Translations under genes and position numbers: made by a program
Part shown: piece by piece, positions 29,173 to 39,716 of the stretch
Layout of the letters: each line of letters begins with the position of its first letter
Position numbering within the stretch: the first letter of the stretch is position 1
The notes under the pieces: model-generated
Told to the model about the DNA's origin: nothing
The model's input: the letters and a program-made list of their open reading frames with translations, nothing else
Databases searched by the model: none
Assembly (NCBI RefSeq): GCF_002154335.2
Contig: NZ_MTPX02000059.1
Coordinates: 1-64,000, forward strand
Source of the DNA: Actinomyces ruminis
GTDB lineage: Bacteria; Actinomycetota; Actinomycetes; Actinomycetales; Actinomycetaceae
Direction of reading: 5' to 3'
DNA: 64,000 nucleotides

Positions 29173-30369
29173 ATGGCCACGCAAATCCGCACCACCCATG
29201 TAGGCTCCCTGCCCCGCACCGAGGCACTGCTGGAGGCGAATGCCGCACACGCGGCCGGCACGCTTGACGACGCCGGGCTCGCCGCGGTCGTGAGCGAGCA
29301 GACCGACGCCGTCGTCGCCCGTCAGACCGAGATCGGCCTGACGATCGTCAACGACGGCGAATACGGCCACGCCATGACCGAGAAGGTCGACTACGGGGCC
29401 TGGTGGTCCTACTCCTTCAGCCGCTTCAGCGGCCTGGAGCTGCTCGACCAGCTTCCCGAGCGCAAACCCACTCCGGCCGGCAAGCTCGAGCTGGACGCCA
29501 TGACCGACCGCCGTGACTGGGTCGCCTACGCCGACGCCTACGCCGACCCCACCTCCGGCATTCACCTCGCGGATCGGCGCCCCTGGGTGTTCCCGGTGGT
29601 TACCGGCGAGATCCGCTACACCGGGCAGGCGACGGTCGCCCGCGACATCGCGGCCCTCACCCGCGGCTTGGAGCGGGTCGGCAAGCCGCTTAGCGAGGGC
29701 TTCGTCGCCTCCATCAGCCCGGCCGCGGCAGCGCGCGTGGGCAACTACTACTACGAAGACGACGAGGCCTGCGTGTGGGCCTGGGCCGAGGCCCTCCGCG
29801 AGGAGTACAAGGCCATTACCGACGCCGGACTGACCGTCCAGATCGACGCCCCCGATCTGGCCGAGTCCTGGGACCAGTTCGTCACCGAGCCGGCGCTGGA
29901 GGACTACCGCCGCTTCTCGGCGGTACGCATCGAGGCGCTCAACCACGCCCTGGAGGGCATCGACCCCGCCCAGGTGCGCTACCACGTGTGCTGGGGCTCC
30001 TGGCACGGGCCGCACTCCACCGACCTCGGCTTCGACAAGATCGTCGACCTCGCCCTGTCCGTCAACGCCAACGGGCTGAGCTTCGAGGCCGCCAACGTCC
30101 GCCACGAGCACGAGTGGAAGATCTGGCAGGACACCGAGCTGCCGGACGGCAAGTACCTGATCCCGGGCGTCGTCTCTCACGCCACCAACGTGCTGGAGCA
30201 CCCCGAACTGGTAGCCGACCGCATCGAGCGCTTCGCCCGGCTGGTCGGCCCCGAGCGCGTGGTCGCCTCCACCGACTGCGGCCTGGGCGGGCGCGTGCAT
30301 GCCCATATCGCCTGGTCCAAGCTCGCCTCCCTGACGGAGGGCGCCCGGCTGGCGTCCGCGCGTTTCTGA
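29173..30369 (+). CDS. MetE-like cobalamin-independent methionine synthase, catalytic-domain form
   Basis: A 398-residue TIM barrel equivalent to the C-terminal half of MetE. It starts with RTTHVGSLPRTEALL and has IVNDGEYGHAMTEKVDYGAW. The zinc ligands are readable as HxC in YHVCWGSWHG, a Glu in LSFEAANVRHEH and a Cys in ASTDCGLGGR. MetE transfers a methyl group from methyltetrahydrofolate to homocysteine; short forms use other donors or need a partner, so the donor is not certain. ATG 29173 is chosen because GAAGGA lies 6 nt upstream; an in-frame ATG at 29158 overlaps that site. The SAM riboswitch confirms a methionine role. Confidence 0.88.
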   Translation: MATQIRTTHVGSLPRTEALLEANAAHAAGTLDDAGLAAVVSEQTDAVVARQTEIGLTIVNDGEYGHAMTEKVDYGAWWSYSFSRFSGLELLDQLPERKPTPAGKLELDAMTDRRDWVAYADAYADPTSGIHLADRRPWVFPVVTGEIRYTGQATVARDIAALTRGLERVGKPLSEGFVASISPAAAARVGNYYYEDDEACVWAWAEALREEYKAITDAGLTVQIDAPDLAESWDQFVTEPALEDYRRFSAVRIEALNHALEGIDPAQVRYHVCWGSWHGPHSTDLGFDKIVDLALSVNANGLSFEAANVRHEHEWKIWQDTELPDGKYLIPGVVSHATNVLEHPELVADRIERFARLVGPERVVASTDCGLGGRVHAHIAWSKLASLTEGARLASARF

Positions 30370-30402
30370 GCCTCCTTCCACGCCGCGCCGTAGGGTGCGG
30401 CC

Positions 30403-32070
30403 GTGGAACTACTCATCATCGCGGTGGCGGGCCTACTCGTCATCGCTGCCGGCAACCAGCTCGCCCCCAGGGTGGGGGTGGCCTCTCCGCTGCTGCTGCT
30501 AGCACTCGGCATCGGGATCGGTTTCCTGCCGTTCGTCTCGGCGATCGAGTTGGATCCCGACATCGTCCTCGAGATGGTGCTGCCCCCGCTGCTGTTCTCC
30601 ACCGCCGTATCCATGCCCGTGATGGACTTCCGACGCGAGCTGCGCGCCGTCGCCGCGCTCGCGGTCGGGCTGGTTGCCATCAGCGCCGGCATCATCGGTC
30701 TGGTAGTACATGCCGTAATGCCCACCATCGCCCTGCCCTGGGCAGTTGCCCTGGGGGCGGTGCTGAGCCCCACCGACGCCGTCGCCATCACCATCGCTCG
30801 CGGCTCGGGCGTCTCCCAGCGGATAATCACCATCCTGGAGGGGGAGGGGCTGTTCAACGACGCCACCGCGCTGATCCTGTTGTCCTCGGCCACGGCCGCA
30901 GGCATTGCTCACAGCACCGACGCCTTGCATCCCGCCGCGCTGGTCTCCGGCTTCCTCACCTCGCTGGCCCTCGCCCTCGCCATCGGCTGGGCGGTGGGGG
31001 AGTGCAGCATCCGGATTCGCTCCCGCATCACCAACCCGACGGCGGACACGGTCATGTCCTTCACCATCCCCTTCCTGGCGTCCCTACCCACCGATTATCT
31101 GGGCGGCTCCGGGCTGGTCGCCGCCGTCGTCGCCGGCCTGGTCATCTCCTACCGCCGGCCGCGACTGCTGCCGCCCGCGCACCGCCTGACCGCCCAGCAG
31201 AACTGGCGCACCATCGAGCTGATTCTGGAAGGCGGCATCTTCCTGGTCATGGGGCTGCAGGCCTACGGGATCGTCCAGGACGTGATCGACGGCGGTGTCG
31301 GCCTGCGCAACGCCGTGCTCCTGGCCGCCGGAGCCGGTGCCCTGGCCGTCCTGGTGCGGGTGGCCTGCGTGGCGACGTTGCTGGTCTGGCTGCGCCGCGT
31401 GCGTCATCGCCACCGCCGGCACCTGGAGGAGCAGCGCCAGCGCCTGGAGCAGTTCGAGGCACGCCTGGAGCATGCACGTGACATCGACGACGAGCTGCTG
31501 GCCAAACACGGCCTGTCCCCGGAGCAGTGGCACCAGGCGGTCATCGGTTGGCGCGACCGCCTGGAACGCGGTCAACGGCGCCAGCGGCGCCGAGGAGCCG
31601 ACCTGGACTACTTCACCGCCGATCCCCTCGGGCCGCGCGAGGGCGCGGTAATCGTGTGGGCGGGCATGCGCGGCGCCGTCACCCTGGCCGCCGCCCAGAC
31701 CCTTCCCCTGACAACGCCCGCCCGGCCGCTCCTACTGCTGGTGGCCCTGCTGGTCGCCGGTGGATCGCTGATCATCCAGGGGCTCACCCTCAGCGGCGTC
31801 ATCAGGCTGGTGCGCCCGCGCATGGCCTCCCACACTGCCGACGACGCCGAGCGCGAGCGGCTGATCCGACTACTGGGCGACGCCGCCGCCCGCCAGCACG
31901 CCGACACGCTCACCCCCGCCGAGGCGCGCGAGCTCGCCATCGAGACCATCCGCGTGCAGCGCCACGCCCTGCTCGACGCCCGCGACGAGGGCCTGTTCTC
32001 CTCCAACAGCCTGGAGTACGCGCTCGAACGGTTAGACGCCGAGGAAATCCTGCTGACGACCGCAGACTAG
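30403..32070 (+). CDS. Na+/H+ antiporter, CPA1 family
   Basis: A 555-residue transporter with about 12 hydrophobic helices in the first 420 residues. The ion-binding region reads [20 protein letters not shown] and [15 protein letters not shown], the double CPA1 signature with its conserved Asp residues. A long basic/helical loop ([20 protein letters not shown]) lies between the membrane part and a last conserved helix pair ([19 protein letters not shown]). The tail is soluble. It would exchange Na+ for H+ for pH and salt homeostasis. GTG start 34 nt after the MetE-like gene. Confidence 0.9.
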   Translation: MELLIIAVAGLLVIAAGNQLAPRVGVASPLLLLALGIGIGFLPFVSAIELDPDIVLEMVLPPLLFSTAVSMPVMDFRRELRAVAALAVGLVAISAGIIGLVVHAVMPTIALPWAVALGAVLSPTDAVAITIARGSGVSQRIITILEGEGLFNDATALILLSSATAAGIAHSTDALHPAALVSGFLTSLALALAIGWAVGECSIRIRSRITNPTADTVMSFTIPFLASLPTDYLGGSGLVAAVVAGLVISYRRPRLLPPAHRLTAQQNWRTIELILEGGIFLVMGLQAYGIVQDVIDGGVGLRNAVLLAAGAGALAVLVRVACVATLLVWLRRVRHRHRRHLEEQRQRLEQFEARLEHARDIDDELLAKHGLSPEQWHQAVIGWRDRLERGQRRQRRRGADLDYFTADPLGPREGAVIVWAGMRGAVTLAAAQTLPLTTPARPLLLLVALLVAGGSLIIQGLTLSGVIRLVRPRMASHTADDAERERLIRLLGDAAARQHADTLTPAEARELAIETIRVQRHALLDARDEGLFSSNSLEYALERLDAEEILLTTAD

Positions 32071-32114
32071 GACGCGTGTCGGGAAGGGCCGGACTCCGCG
32101 TAGACTCACGCGGC

Positions 32115-33310
32115 GTGACCGGTCTTCCACTGCGGCCCGATCTACAGGGCTGTGAACCCTACGGCGCGCCCGAACTGGACGTGCCGGTACGCCTCAACGT
32201 CAACGAGAACCCCTACCCGCCCAGCCCGGCCGTGGTGGCGGACATCGCCGCCGCCGTGGGCGAGGCGGCCGCCGGGCTCAACCGCTACCCGGACCGGGAC
32301 TTCCCCGCCCTGCGCTCCGCCCTGGCCGACTACCTGGCCGCCGAGTCGGGGGTGCGGTTGGACTGGCCGCAGATCTGGGCGGCCAACGGCTCCAACGAGG
32401 TCATGACGCACGTGCTGCAGGCCTTCGGAGGGCCGGGGCGCAGCTGCCTGTCCTTCACCCCCACCTACTCCATGTACCCCGAGTACGCCCGCGACACCTT
32501 CACCCGCTACGTCACCGGGCCCAGGGGCGAGGACTTCACGCTGGACGTCGACACCGTTGCCGCGGCCATTGAACGCGAGCGCCCCGCCGTGGTCATCCTC
32601 GCCAGCCCCAACAACCCCACCGGCACCGCTCTGCCGCTGACCGACGTCGCCGCCGTCCTGGAGGCGCCCGTGGCCACGGCCCCGATGACATGCCCTCCGG
32701 CACGGGGCCCGCGGACTGCGTGGTGGTGATCGACGAGGCCTACGGCGAGTTCCGTCGGCCGGGTGTGCCCAGTGCGCTGGAGCTGCTGGCTCGCACCGAC
32801 GCCGCCGGTGCTCCCCGCTACCCCCACCTGGCCGTCTCGCGCACCATGAGCAAGGCCTTCGGCATGGCGGGACTGCGGCTGGGGTACCTGGCCGCATCCC
32901 GCGAACTGGTGGACATGCTGCGCATCGTGCGCCTGCCCTACCACCTGTCCGCCGTCTCCCAGGCGGCCGCGCTCGCCGCCCTGAATCACCGCGAGGAGCT
33001 GATGAGCCAGGTCGCCTCCCTGCGCGATGAGCGCGATGCCCTGGTGGCATGGCTGCGCGCGCAGGGGTGGACCGCCTACGACTCCGACGCCAACTTCGTG
33101 CTGTTCGGCCCCTTCGCCGACCGGGAGGCGGTGTGGCAGGGACTGCTGGATCGGGGCGTGCTCATCCGCGTCGTCGGGCCGGAGGGATACCTGCGGGTAT
33201 GCGTCGGCACGCCGGAGGAGATGGAGCGCTTCCGCACCGCCCTGCTCGCCGTCACCGGAAAAACGACCGGACAAGCCGCCAATCAGGCCAACGAGGAGAA
33301 GAACGCATGA
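32115..33310 (+). CDS. hisC: Histidinol-phosphate aminotransferase HisC (one frameshift)
   Basis: A PLP aminotransferase making histidinol phosphate from imidazole-acetol phosphate. It shows [69 protein letters not shown] and the PLP lysine in [17 protein letters not shown]. Between the fourth and fifth blocks the frame changes. ACGGCCCC near 32680 should probably read ACGGGCCCC, giving [11 protein letters not shown]. It starts at GTG and overlaps hisB by 4 nt. First gene of the hisC-hisB-X-hisH-priA cluster. Confidence 0.93.
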
Positions 33311-33906
33311 ACCGCACCGCCCGCATTGAACGCGCCACCAGTGAGTCCTCCGTCGTCGTCGAGCTGAACCTGGACGGCACCGGACGCACCGATATCTCCA
33401 CCACCGTGCCCTTCTACGACCACATGCTCACCGCCCTGGGTAAGCACTCGTTGATCGACCTGACCGTGCGCGCCACTGGCGACACCGACATCGACGTCCA
33501 CCACACCGTGGAGGACACCGCCATCTGCATCGGCGAAGCCCTGAAGACCGCTCTGGGGGACAAGCGCGGCATCCGCCGCTTCGGCGACGCCCTCGTGCCC
33601 CTGGACGAGGCGCTGGCGCAGGCCGTTGTCGACATCTCCGGCCGCCCCTACCTGATGCACGACGGGGAGTCTGAGGCCTTTGTGCATCACCTCATCGGCG
33701 GACACTTCACCGGCTCCATGGTCCGTCACTGCCTGGAGGCGATCGCCTACCATGCCGGCATCTGCCTGCACGTGCGGGTGATCTCCGGGCGCGATCCCCA
33801 CCACATCGCCGAGGCCGAGTTCAAGGCTCTGGCTCGCGCCCTGCGGACCGCCGTCGAGCCCGATCCCCGCGTGGAAGGCATCCCCTCAACCAAAGGTGCT
33901 CTGTAA
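33307..33906 (+). CDS. hisB: Imidazoleglycerol-phosphate dehydratase HisB
   Basis: A 199-residue single-function HisB. Manganese-binding repeats are clear: [63 protein letters not shown] and [19 protein letters not shown]. It dehydrates imidazole glycerol phosphate to imidazole acetol phosphate. Intact, with ATGA overlap to hisC and a 1-nt overlap with the next gene. Confidence 0.97.
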   Translation: MNRTARIERATSESSVVVELNLDGTGRTDISTTVPFYDHMLTALGKHSLIDLTVRATGDTDIDVHHTVEDTAICIGEALKTALGDKRGIRRFGDALVPLDEALAQAVVDISGRPYLMHDGESEAFVHHLIGGHFTGSMVRHCLEAIAYHAGICLHVRVISGRDPHHIAEAEFKALARALRTAVEPDPRVEGIPSTKGAL

Positions 33907-34691
33907 TGCGTGACGACCACTCCGCCGACTCCGCCGGCCGCCCCGACGACGAGCCCGATATCGACGCCGAGTTCGCCGCCATGATGCAGGGCCTGGACTT
34001 GCCCGCCGACCTCTCGGACACTCCGGAGGCCACCGGACCGGTCTCGCCCAACGACGTGCCGCACAACATCTACGGTTCCGCCGACACCGCCCGCCCCCAC
34101 GCGGTCAAGGTCGCCGTTGTGCTCACGCCCCTGGCCAGCGCCGAGGCCCTGGCCGCCCTGTGCTCCGTCGGCGGCCTGGACTGCACGGTGGTGCCCTCCT
34201 CATCCGGTGCCATCGCGGTCAAGGAATTCGTCTCGGCACACGCCGAGTGGGACATAGCCGAGCTCCTGGGCGGCGCCGAGACCGAGCCTGCCGAGGCCGC
34301 AGAGCTTGCCGCGGCGCTGTCGCGTCTGAGCCGCGTCGGCGTGGTGCTCATGACCGCCGACCTGGCCACCGACGTCGGCACCGAGGCGGGACTATCGGGC
34401 ACCATCACCGCCCGCCGCTACCAAAACGGGCAGGCCGGGGAGGAAACCAGCGCCGGACTGCTGCTGGCATCCGCCGACCAGACCCTGGAGGACATCCTGC
34501 TTGGAGCACTCCGGGCGGAGGAGGCGCCGGGCGCCCTCAAAACCAGCGAGGTCAAACCCGGCCGCATGATGCGCTGGCTGGGACGCGGTATGCGCGGGCG
34601 CCGCGCGGAGGCGACGGCAACCAGGGCGACCCGTCCGCGAACTGACATGCGGGCCGCGGGCGTCGCGGGTGTAGGTAGTCTGACCTCGTGA
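33906..34691 (+). CDS. Hypothetical protein encoded between hisB and hisH
   Basis: A 261-residue protein not recognised. An acidic N-terminus ([23 protein letters not shown]) leads to a domain with [30 protein letters not shown], then [19 protein letters not shown] and a strand [15 protein letters not shown]. The C-terminus is basic ([19 protein letters not shown]). There is no membrane helix or known catalytic motif. It overlaps hisB by 1 nt and hisH by 4 nt, so it is translated with the his genes, but nothing shows a histidine function. Confidence 0.7.
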   Translation: MRDDHSADSAGRPDDEPDIDAEFAAMMQGLDLPADLSDTPEATGPVSPNDVPHNIYGSADTARPHAVKVAVVLTPLASAEALAALCSVGGLDCTVVPSSSGAIAVKEFVSAHAEWDIAELLGGAETEPAEAAELAAALSRLSRVGVVLMTADLATDVGTEAGLSGTITARRYQNGQAGEETSAGLLLASADQTLEDILLGALRAEEAPGALKTSEVKPGRMMRWLGRGMRGRRAEATATRATRPRTDMRAAGVAGVGSLTS

Positions 34692-35353
34692 GGCAACCAC
34701 ACGTCGTCGTCCTGTCCTACGGAAGCGGAAACGTGCGCTCGGCCGTGCGCGCCCTGGAGCGCGTCGGCGCTCGCACCGAGTTGACCGCGGACCCGGATGC
34801 GGTGGCCAATGCCGACGGGCTTGTTGTGCCCGGCGTCGGTGCCTTCGCGGCCGTCATGGACCAGCTGTGTGCCGTCGACGCCCCCCGGCTGATCGACCGG
34901 CGACTGGCCGGCGGCAGGCCCGTGCTGGGCATTTGTGTGGGCATGCAGGTCATGTTCGCGGCCTCCACCGAGCACGCCGACGCCGCAGGCGCCGAGACGG
35001 TGCCCGGACTGGCGCAGTGGCCCGGCACCGTCTCCCGCCTCCAGGCCGACATCGTCCCTCACATGGGGTGGAGCCAGGTGCGCCCACCCGCCGACACGGT
35101 CCTGTTCGACGGGTTGTTCGACGCGTCCGGGTCCGAGCGCTTCTACTTCGTGCACTCCTATGCCGCCAAGACCGACCCGGCCACGCTGCTCGGCCTCGGT
35201 CGCACGCGCCCGCCCCGCACCACCTGGGCAACTCATGGCGAGGACTTCGTTGCCGCCGTCGAAAACGGGGCCCTCAGCGCCACCCAATTCCACCCCGAGA
35301 AATCCGGGGATGCTGGGGCGCAACTGCTGCGCAACTGGCTGACCACCCTCTGA
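34688..35353 (+). CDS. hisH: Imidazole glycerol phosphate synthase glutaminase subunit HisH
   Basis: A 221-residue class I glutamine amidotransferase supplying ammonia to HisF. It has [33 protein letters not shown], the nucleophile Cys in [19 protein letters not shown], and the His-Glu pair in [16 protein letters not shown] start overlapping the preceding gene by 4 nt. HisF is not in the window. Confidence 0.95.
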   Translation: MRQPHVVVLSYGSGNVRSAVRALERVGARTELTADPDAVANADGLVVPGVGAFAAVMDQLCAVDAPRLIDRRLAGGRPVLGICVGMQVMFAASTEHADAAGAETVPGLAQWPGTVSRLQADIVPHMGWSQVRPPADTVLFDGLFDASGSERFYFVHSYAAKTDPATLLGLGRTRPPRTTWATHGEDFVAAVENGALSATQFHPEKSGDAGAQLLRNWLTTL

Positions 35354-35393
35354 CCGCTGACCCACGAATCCCGCCACCCAAGGAGAACCGCAC

Positions 35394-36134
35394 ATGCTCA
35401 CCCTTCTTCCCGCCGTCGACGTCGCCTACGGCAAGGCCGTCCGGCTGCTGCGCGGAGAGGCCGGCAGCGAGACCGACTACGGCAACCCCGTTGACGCCGC
35501 CCGCGACTGGGTGGCGGCCGGTGCACAGTGGATTCACCTGGTGGACCTGGACGCGGCCTTCGGACGCGGTACCAACGCCCCCCTGCTTGCCCGCATCGTC
35601 GGCGAAGTGGACGTCAAGGTCGAGCTCTCGGGCGGTATCCGCGACGATGCCTCCCTGGATCGGGCACTGGCCGCCGGGGCCGCACGCGTAAACCTGGGTA
35701 CCGCGGCCCTGGAGGACCCCGAATGGACCGCGCGGGTCATTGCCGAGCACGGGGACAAGATCGCCGTCGGCCTGGATGTGCGCGGGACCACCCTGGCCGC
35801 CCGCGGCTGGACCCGCGAGGGCGGGGACCTGTGGGAGACCCTGGACCGCCTTAATGCCGCCGGCTGCGCCCGGTACGTCGTCACCGACGTCACCAAGGAC
35901 GGTACTCTCATGGGGCCGAACATCAAGCTGCTGCGCGAGGTGTGCGAACGCACCAGTGCCCCCGTCGTCGCCTCCGGAGGCATCGCCCATTTGGACGACC
36001 TGCGCGCACTGGCGCGCCTGGAGTGTTACGGCCTGGAGGGCGCCATCGTCGGCAAGGCGCTCTACAACGGCAACTTCACGCTCCAGGATGCGCTCGCTGT
36101 CTGCCGCGGCGAACGGGACCAGGAGTCGCGCTGA
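35394..36134 (+). CDS. priA: Phosphoribosyl isomerase HisA/PriA
   Basis: A 246-residue half-barrel-repeat TIM barrel. [21 protein letters not shown] carries the first catalytic Asp, [13 protein letters not shown] and [10 protein letters not shown] lie in the first half, and [15 protein letters not shown] (second Asp) and [13 protein letters not shown] in the second. In actinobacteria this protein usually serves both histidine (HisA) and tryptophan (TrpF) synthesis. The Arg-bearing loop (WTREGGDLW) fits PriA. AAGGAG precedes the ATG. No trpF is in the window, but that cannot settle bifunctionality. Confidence 0.93.
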   Translation: MLTLLPAVDVAYGKAVRLLRGEAGSETDYGNPVDAARDWVAAGAQWIHLVDLDAAFGRGTNAPLLARIVGEVDVKVELSGGIRDDASLDRALAAGAARVNLGTAALEDPEWTARVIAEHGDKIAVGLDVRGTTLAARGWTREGGDLWETLDRLNAAGCARYVVTDVTKDGTLMGPNIKLLREVCERTSAPVVASGGIAHLDDLRALARLECYGLEGAIVGKALYNGNFTLQDALAVCRGERDQESR

Positions 36135-36972
36135 TGCCCGAGTCCCCCGACATTCCCGACGCGTCCGCGGAAGCAGACCGCCCAGAGTTGAACTCGGACC
36201 TGCAACTGGCAGCCGCCCTGGCAGCCCGCAACCGGCTGGAACAACTGCTGGCCGCCCCCACCCCCTTTGCCGCTGACGACGGTGCCCCCGACCCCGCCGT
36301 GACCGCAGCCCTGGAAGCGCAGGGTCTGCCTCGTCACGAATACCTGGACCGGTTGCTCGCCGCGCTGGCGGCCAGCCGGCTGATCGTGCCGGTTGCCGCC
36401 CACGCCGTCGGCGGTCCTGCGCGCATCCGGCTGGGCCGAAACGCGCCGGCCGTCCCCGTGCACGAGCCCCCACACCGCCGACCCCGCCGAGGACGCCGCC
36501 GACCTGGCCGTCCAGCTGCCCGACGGCCACCGCGCCCTGCCGGTGTTCACCTCGCGGCCGCCGTCGCGGCCTGGCGCGAGGATGTGCGTCCCGTGCCCGT
36601 GACCCCGCGCCGCGCCGCGGAGGTCGCCTGCCTGCAAACCGACCAGCTGTGGGTGCTGGACCCAGGCACCCGCGACCTGCGCCTGCCACGGCCCGCCGTG
36701 GTCGCCCTGGCCGGGGGAGAGGACTGGATCCCCTCCTGGCGCAACCAGCCGGTGCAGGCCGAGGTGGCCGCCCAACTGGGCGCCGTCGACGCGTCACCGG
36801 GGTGGCCTTCGCGCCCGGCGAGAGCGCCGAGCTGCGGGTATTCATCCGCGTGGACGCCTCCGCCGGCACGCCCGCCGTCGCCGCCACCTTGGAGCAGTGC
36901 CAGTACGTCATGGTCAACCCGGCGTGGGGCGAGCTCATCGACACCGTGGAACTGTGCCCCGTTCCCGCCTGA
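36134..36972 (+). CDS. SseB-like N-terminal domain protein (three frame breaks)
   Basis: The protein begins [18 protein letters not shown], 1 nt inside the priA stop. An SseB-type core is visible in pieces: ALAASRLIVPVAAHA, then LAVQLPDGHRALPVFTS, AAVAAWREDVRPVPV, VACLQTDQLWVLDP and a C-terminal VAFAPGESAELRVFIRVD with LEQCQYVMVNP. SseB-family domains act as protein-binding adaptors in several contexts; the role here is unknown. The pieces lie in different frames, with breaks near 36460, 36550 and 36795. The first is a net +1 (or -2) and the others are single losses. Confidence 0.72.
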
Positions 36973-37277
36973 CCGCTCCGGTCCCGGCATATGGGCAGGC
37001 TCACGTCCGCACTTTGCTCCCCGGCGGGCTAGAAGCGGGGCAGACCTGCTAGCATCGGGCACCGACCGGCCGGAGTCACCTCTCCGGCACGCAAGCGGAG
37101 AAATCCCACCTGGGTTCCCAAAGGGAGCCGGGTCATGCGAGGAGCAATCCTCGTGGTCGGCGGCGCCGCGGCGCCCGCGCGACCGTGCCCCCGGGCACAT
37201 GAAAGGCCTTCGTGCGCGTATGCGGCGAAGGCCTTCTTCGTTGCGGCGGTCACCACTTCCAAGAGTGAGGAACAGTC
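36973..37277 (+). promoter_or_regulatory. infC leader region with attenuator-like hairpin and possible upstream ORF
   Basis: This 305-nt leader holds a perfect 10-bp stem, AAGGCCTTCG (37203-37212) with CGAAGGCCTT (37226-37235), followed by CTTCTTCGTT. It is a plausible intrinsic terminator or attenuator 42 nt before infC. Upstream, AAAGGGAG is placed 6 nt before an ATG at 37135 that opens a frame (MRGAILVVGG...) running through the hairpin. If translated it could couple ribosome movement to hairpin folding. Ribosomal-protein and IF3 operons are often controlled in their leaders; the mechanism here is inferred. Confidence 0.45.
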
Positions 37278-37919
37278 ATCAGCGAGCCCCGTATTAACGA
37301 ACGGATCCGCGTCCCCGAGGTGCGGCTTGTCGGCCCCAGCGGTGAGCAGGTCGGCATTGTCCGGGTGGAGGACGCCCTCCGCCTGGCCGAAGAGGCAGGC
37401 CTCGACCTCGTAGAGGTCGCCCCCGACGCACGCCCCCCGGTGTGCCGGCTCATGGACTACGGCAAGTTCAAGTACGAGTCGGCCATGAAGGCACGCGACG
37501 CCCGGCGCAACCAGGCCAACACCCAACTCAAGGAGATCCAGTTCCGCCCCAAGATCGACGAGCACGACTACGCCACCAAGATGGGGCACGTCGAGCGCTT
37601 CCTCAAGGGCGGGGACAAGGTCAAGTGCATCGTCCGCTTCCGCGGACGCGAGCAGTCCCGCCCGGAGCTGGGCATCCGGCTGCTTCAGCGCGTTGCCGAG
37701 GAGGTCTCCGAGCTGGGCACCATCGAGTCCCATCCCCGTCAGGACGGCCGCAACATGGTCATGGTCCTGGCTCCTACCCGCAAGAAGGCGGAGGTCAAAT
37801 CCGACCAACGCCGGCGCCGCGAGGCGGCCCGAGCTAGCCGTCGGGCCGAGAAGCAGGCCGCCAGGGCGGCCCGCGAGGCCAAGGCGAAGGCCGCCGAGGC
37901 GGCGAGCGGGGGCGAGTAA
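37278..37919 (+). CDS. infC: Translation initiation factor IF-3 (probable ATC start)
   Basis: IF3 binds the 30S subunit and checks the start codon. The N-terminal domain ([55 protein letters not shown]) and C-terminal domain ([49 protein letters not shown]) are complete. A basic Ala/Lys tail follows. No ATG, GTG or TTG lies between the in-frame stop at 37266 and GTG 37320, which would remove conserved residues. ATC at 37278 has GAGGA 6 nt upstream and gives the usual N-terminus. Non-AUG starts are the rule in infC and allow IF3 to limit its own synthesis. Confidence 0.93.
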   Translation: MSEPRINERIRVPEVRLVGPSGEQVGIVRVEDALRLAEEAGLDLVEVAPDARPPVCRLMDYGKFKYESAMKARDARRNQANTQLKEIQFRPKIDEHDYATKMGHVERFLKGGDKVKCIVRFRGREQSRPELGIRLLQRVAEEVSELGTIESHPRQDGRNMVMVLAPTRKKAEVKSDQRRRREAARASRRAEKQAARAAREAKAKAAEAASGGE

Positions 37920-38035
37920 CAGCCCCCAGCACCAGCCCGCCCGCGGCGGGCAAGTCACGACCCAGCCCCGTCACACGACGAGGTCCGCAGCCCCCGACCC
38001 AAGCGGCGCCGGGGACCGAGAATGAGGAAATAAAC

Positions 38036-38230
38036 ATGCCGAAGAACAAGACGCACTCCGGTGCCAAGAAGCGCTTCCGGGTCACCGGCAGCGGCAAGCT
38101 CATGCGCGAGCAGGCCGGCAAGCGCCACCTGCTGGAGGTCAAGTCCTCCCGCCGCAAGCGCAGGCTGTCCCAGGACCAGGCCGTTTCCCCGGCCGACGCC
38201 CGCCAGGTCAAGAGGCTGCTCGGTCGCTGA
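38036..38230 (+). CDS. rpmI: 50S ribosomal protein L35
   Basis: A 64-residue basic protein beginning [20 protein letters not shown] and containing [14 protein letters not shown], which is diagnostic of L35. GAGGAAA lies upstream. Standard infC-rpmI-rplT order. Confidence 0.97.
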   Translation: MPKNKTHSGAKKRFRVTGSGKLMREQAGKRHLLEVKSSRRKRRLSQDQAVSPADARQVKRLLGR

Positions 38231-38260
38231 CCGGCCCACAATACTTAAAGGAGTCATCAC

Positions 38261-38641
38261 ATGGCACGTGTGAAGCGGGCTGTTAACGCCCAGAAGAAGC
38301 GTCGTACTGTCCTGGACCGGGCCTCCGGCTACCGCGGTCAGCGTTCCCGCCTGTACCGCAAGGCCAAGGAGCAGGTCACCCACTCCGGCGTATACGCCTT
38401 TCGTGACCGTCGCGCCCGCAAGGGCGACTTCCGTCGCCTGTGGATTCAGCGCATCAACGCCGCCGCTCGCGCCGAGGGCATGACCTACAACCGGTTCATC
38501 CAGGGCCTCGGCCTGGCCGGTGTGGAGGTCGACCGCCGCATGCTCGCCGAGCTGGCCGTCAACGAGCCCGCCGCCTTCAAGGCGCTGGTGGAGACCGCCC
38601 GCAAGGCCCTGCCCGCAGACGTCAACGCCCCCAAGGCCTGA
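38261..38641 (+). CDS. rplT: 50S ribosomal protein L20
   Basis: A 126-residue protein with [52 protein letters not shown] and [20 protein letters not shown], the full L20 pattern. It binds 23S rRNA early in 50S assembly. AAAGGAG is placed 9 nt upstream of the ATG, and the gene follows rpmI by 30 nt. Confidence 0.97.
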   Translation: MARVKRAVNAQKKRRTVLDRASGYRGQRSRLYRKAKEQVTHSGVYAFRDRRARKGDFRRLWIQRINAAARAEGMTYNRFIQGLGLAGVEVDRRMLAELAVNEPAAFKALVETARKALPADVNAPKA

Positions 38642-38780
38642 GTTCCGTCGGCGCGCGACACGGTCGCGTATCCAGCCGCCCGGGCGGCCTACGCACTTGA
38701 GACGGCTCCTCACCCGCGACTCCGCCAACCGGCGAGGCGTGGGGAGGGGCCGCCTCGTATTTCCCGGTAACCTGCCGCTC

Positions 38781-39694
38781 ATGACCACGAGCGCGATCCT
38801 GAACAATCCCACGGCCACCCGTATTACCCGGGTGGCCGGACTGGTCCGCCGCTCCGCCCGCAGCAAGTACCGGCGCTTCGCGGTGGAGGGGCCGCAGGGC
38901 GTGCGCGAGGCCGTCATCTACGCGGCCGGGTGCGTTCTGGACGTCTACCTCACACAGGAGGCCGCCGAGCTTCACGCCGACATCGCCGAGGCCGCCGCAC
39001 GGGCGGGCCTGTACACCCACCTGGTCACCCCCGAGGTCATGGCGGCCATGAGCGCGGACGCCCAGGGTGTACTCGCCGTCGTGAGGACCGACGCGTGGCG
39101 GCCCGGCCGGATTCGGGAGTCGGCGGGGGAGAAGCGGCAGCGGCCTCGCGCGCAGCGACGTCGGCGTCCGCCGCGCGCGAGGCCGATGTCTTCTCAGGTT
39201 CTGCCCTGGAGGCGGCGTTGTCAGGCGCGCGCCTGGTGGCGGTGCTCACCGAGACCCAGGACCCCGGCAACGCCGGCACCATCATTCGTGCCGCCGACGC
39301 CGCCGGCGCCGACGCCGTCGTGCTCGTCAAGGGCAGTGTGGACCCGACCAATCCGAAGGTCGTGCGCGCCACGGCCGGCTCCCTGTTCCACCTGCCGGTG
39401 CTGGCGGGCGTCGAACTGGACGAGGCGGTCCGCGCGCTGCAGACGGCGGGGCTGCGGCTGCTAGCCGCTGACGGGCACGGAACCATCAGCCTGTTCGACG
39501 CCGAGGCGGAGCTCGGCGCGCCGTCGGCCTGGCTGCTGGGCAACGAGGCCCGCGGGCTGGCGCCTGAGGCCCTAGACATGGCCGACACAGTGGTCTCGAT
39601 CCCGATCTACGGCAGGGCGGAGTCTCTGAACGTGGCCTCCGCCGCCGCCATCTGCCTGTACGCCAGCGCCCGGGCGCAGGACCTAGGCCGATAA
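38781..39694 (+). CDS. TrmH/SpoU family rRNA 2'-O-methyltransferase (one frameshift)
   Basis: The N-terminal substrate-binding domain (TRVAGLVRRSARSKYRRFAVEGPQGVREAV) and the knotted SPOUT domain are both present. The latter has LTETQDPGNAGTIIRAADAAGAD, VVRATAGSLFHLPV, WLLGNEARGL and a final IPIYGRAESLNVASAAAICLY. These enzymes methylate ribose in 23S rRNA using SAM; the target is not defined. The two domains lie in different frames; one base seems lost near 39115. It follows rplT, a common arrangement. Confidence 0.87.
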
Positions 39695-39716
39695 CGGCAG
39701 AACGAAACGTCTTTGG

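Noticed and set aside
37320-37919. GTG 37320 as the infC start
   Set aside because: It would delete the conserved [14 protein letters not shown] segment and has no ribosome-binding site.
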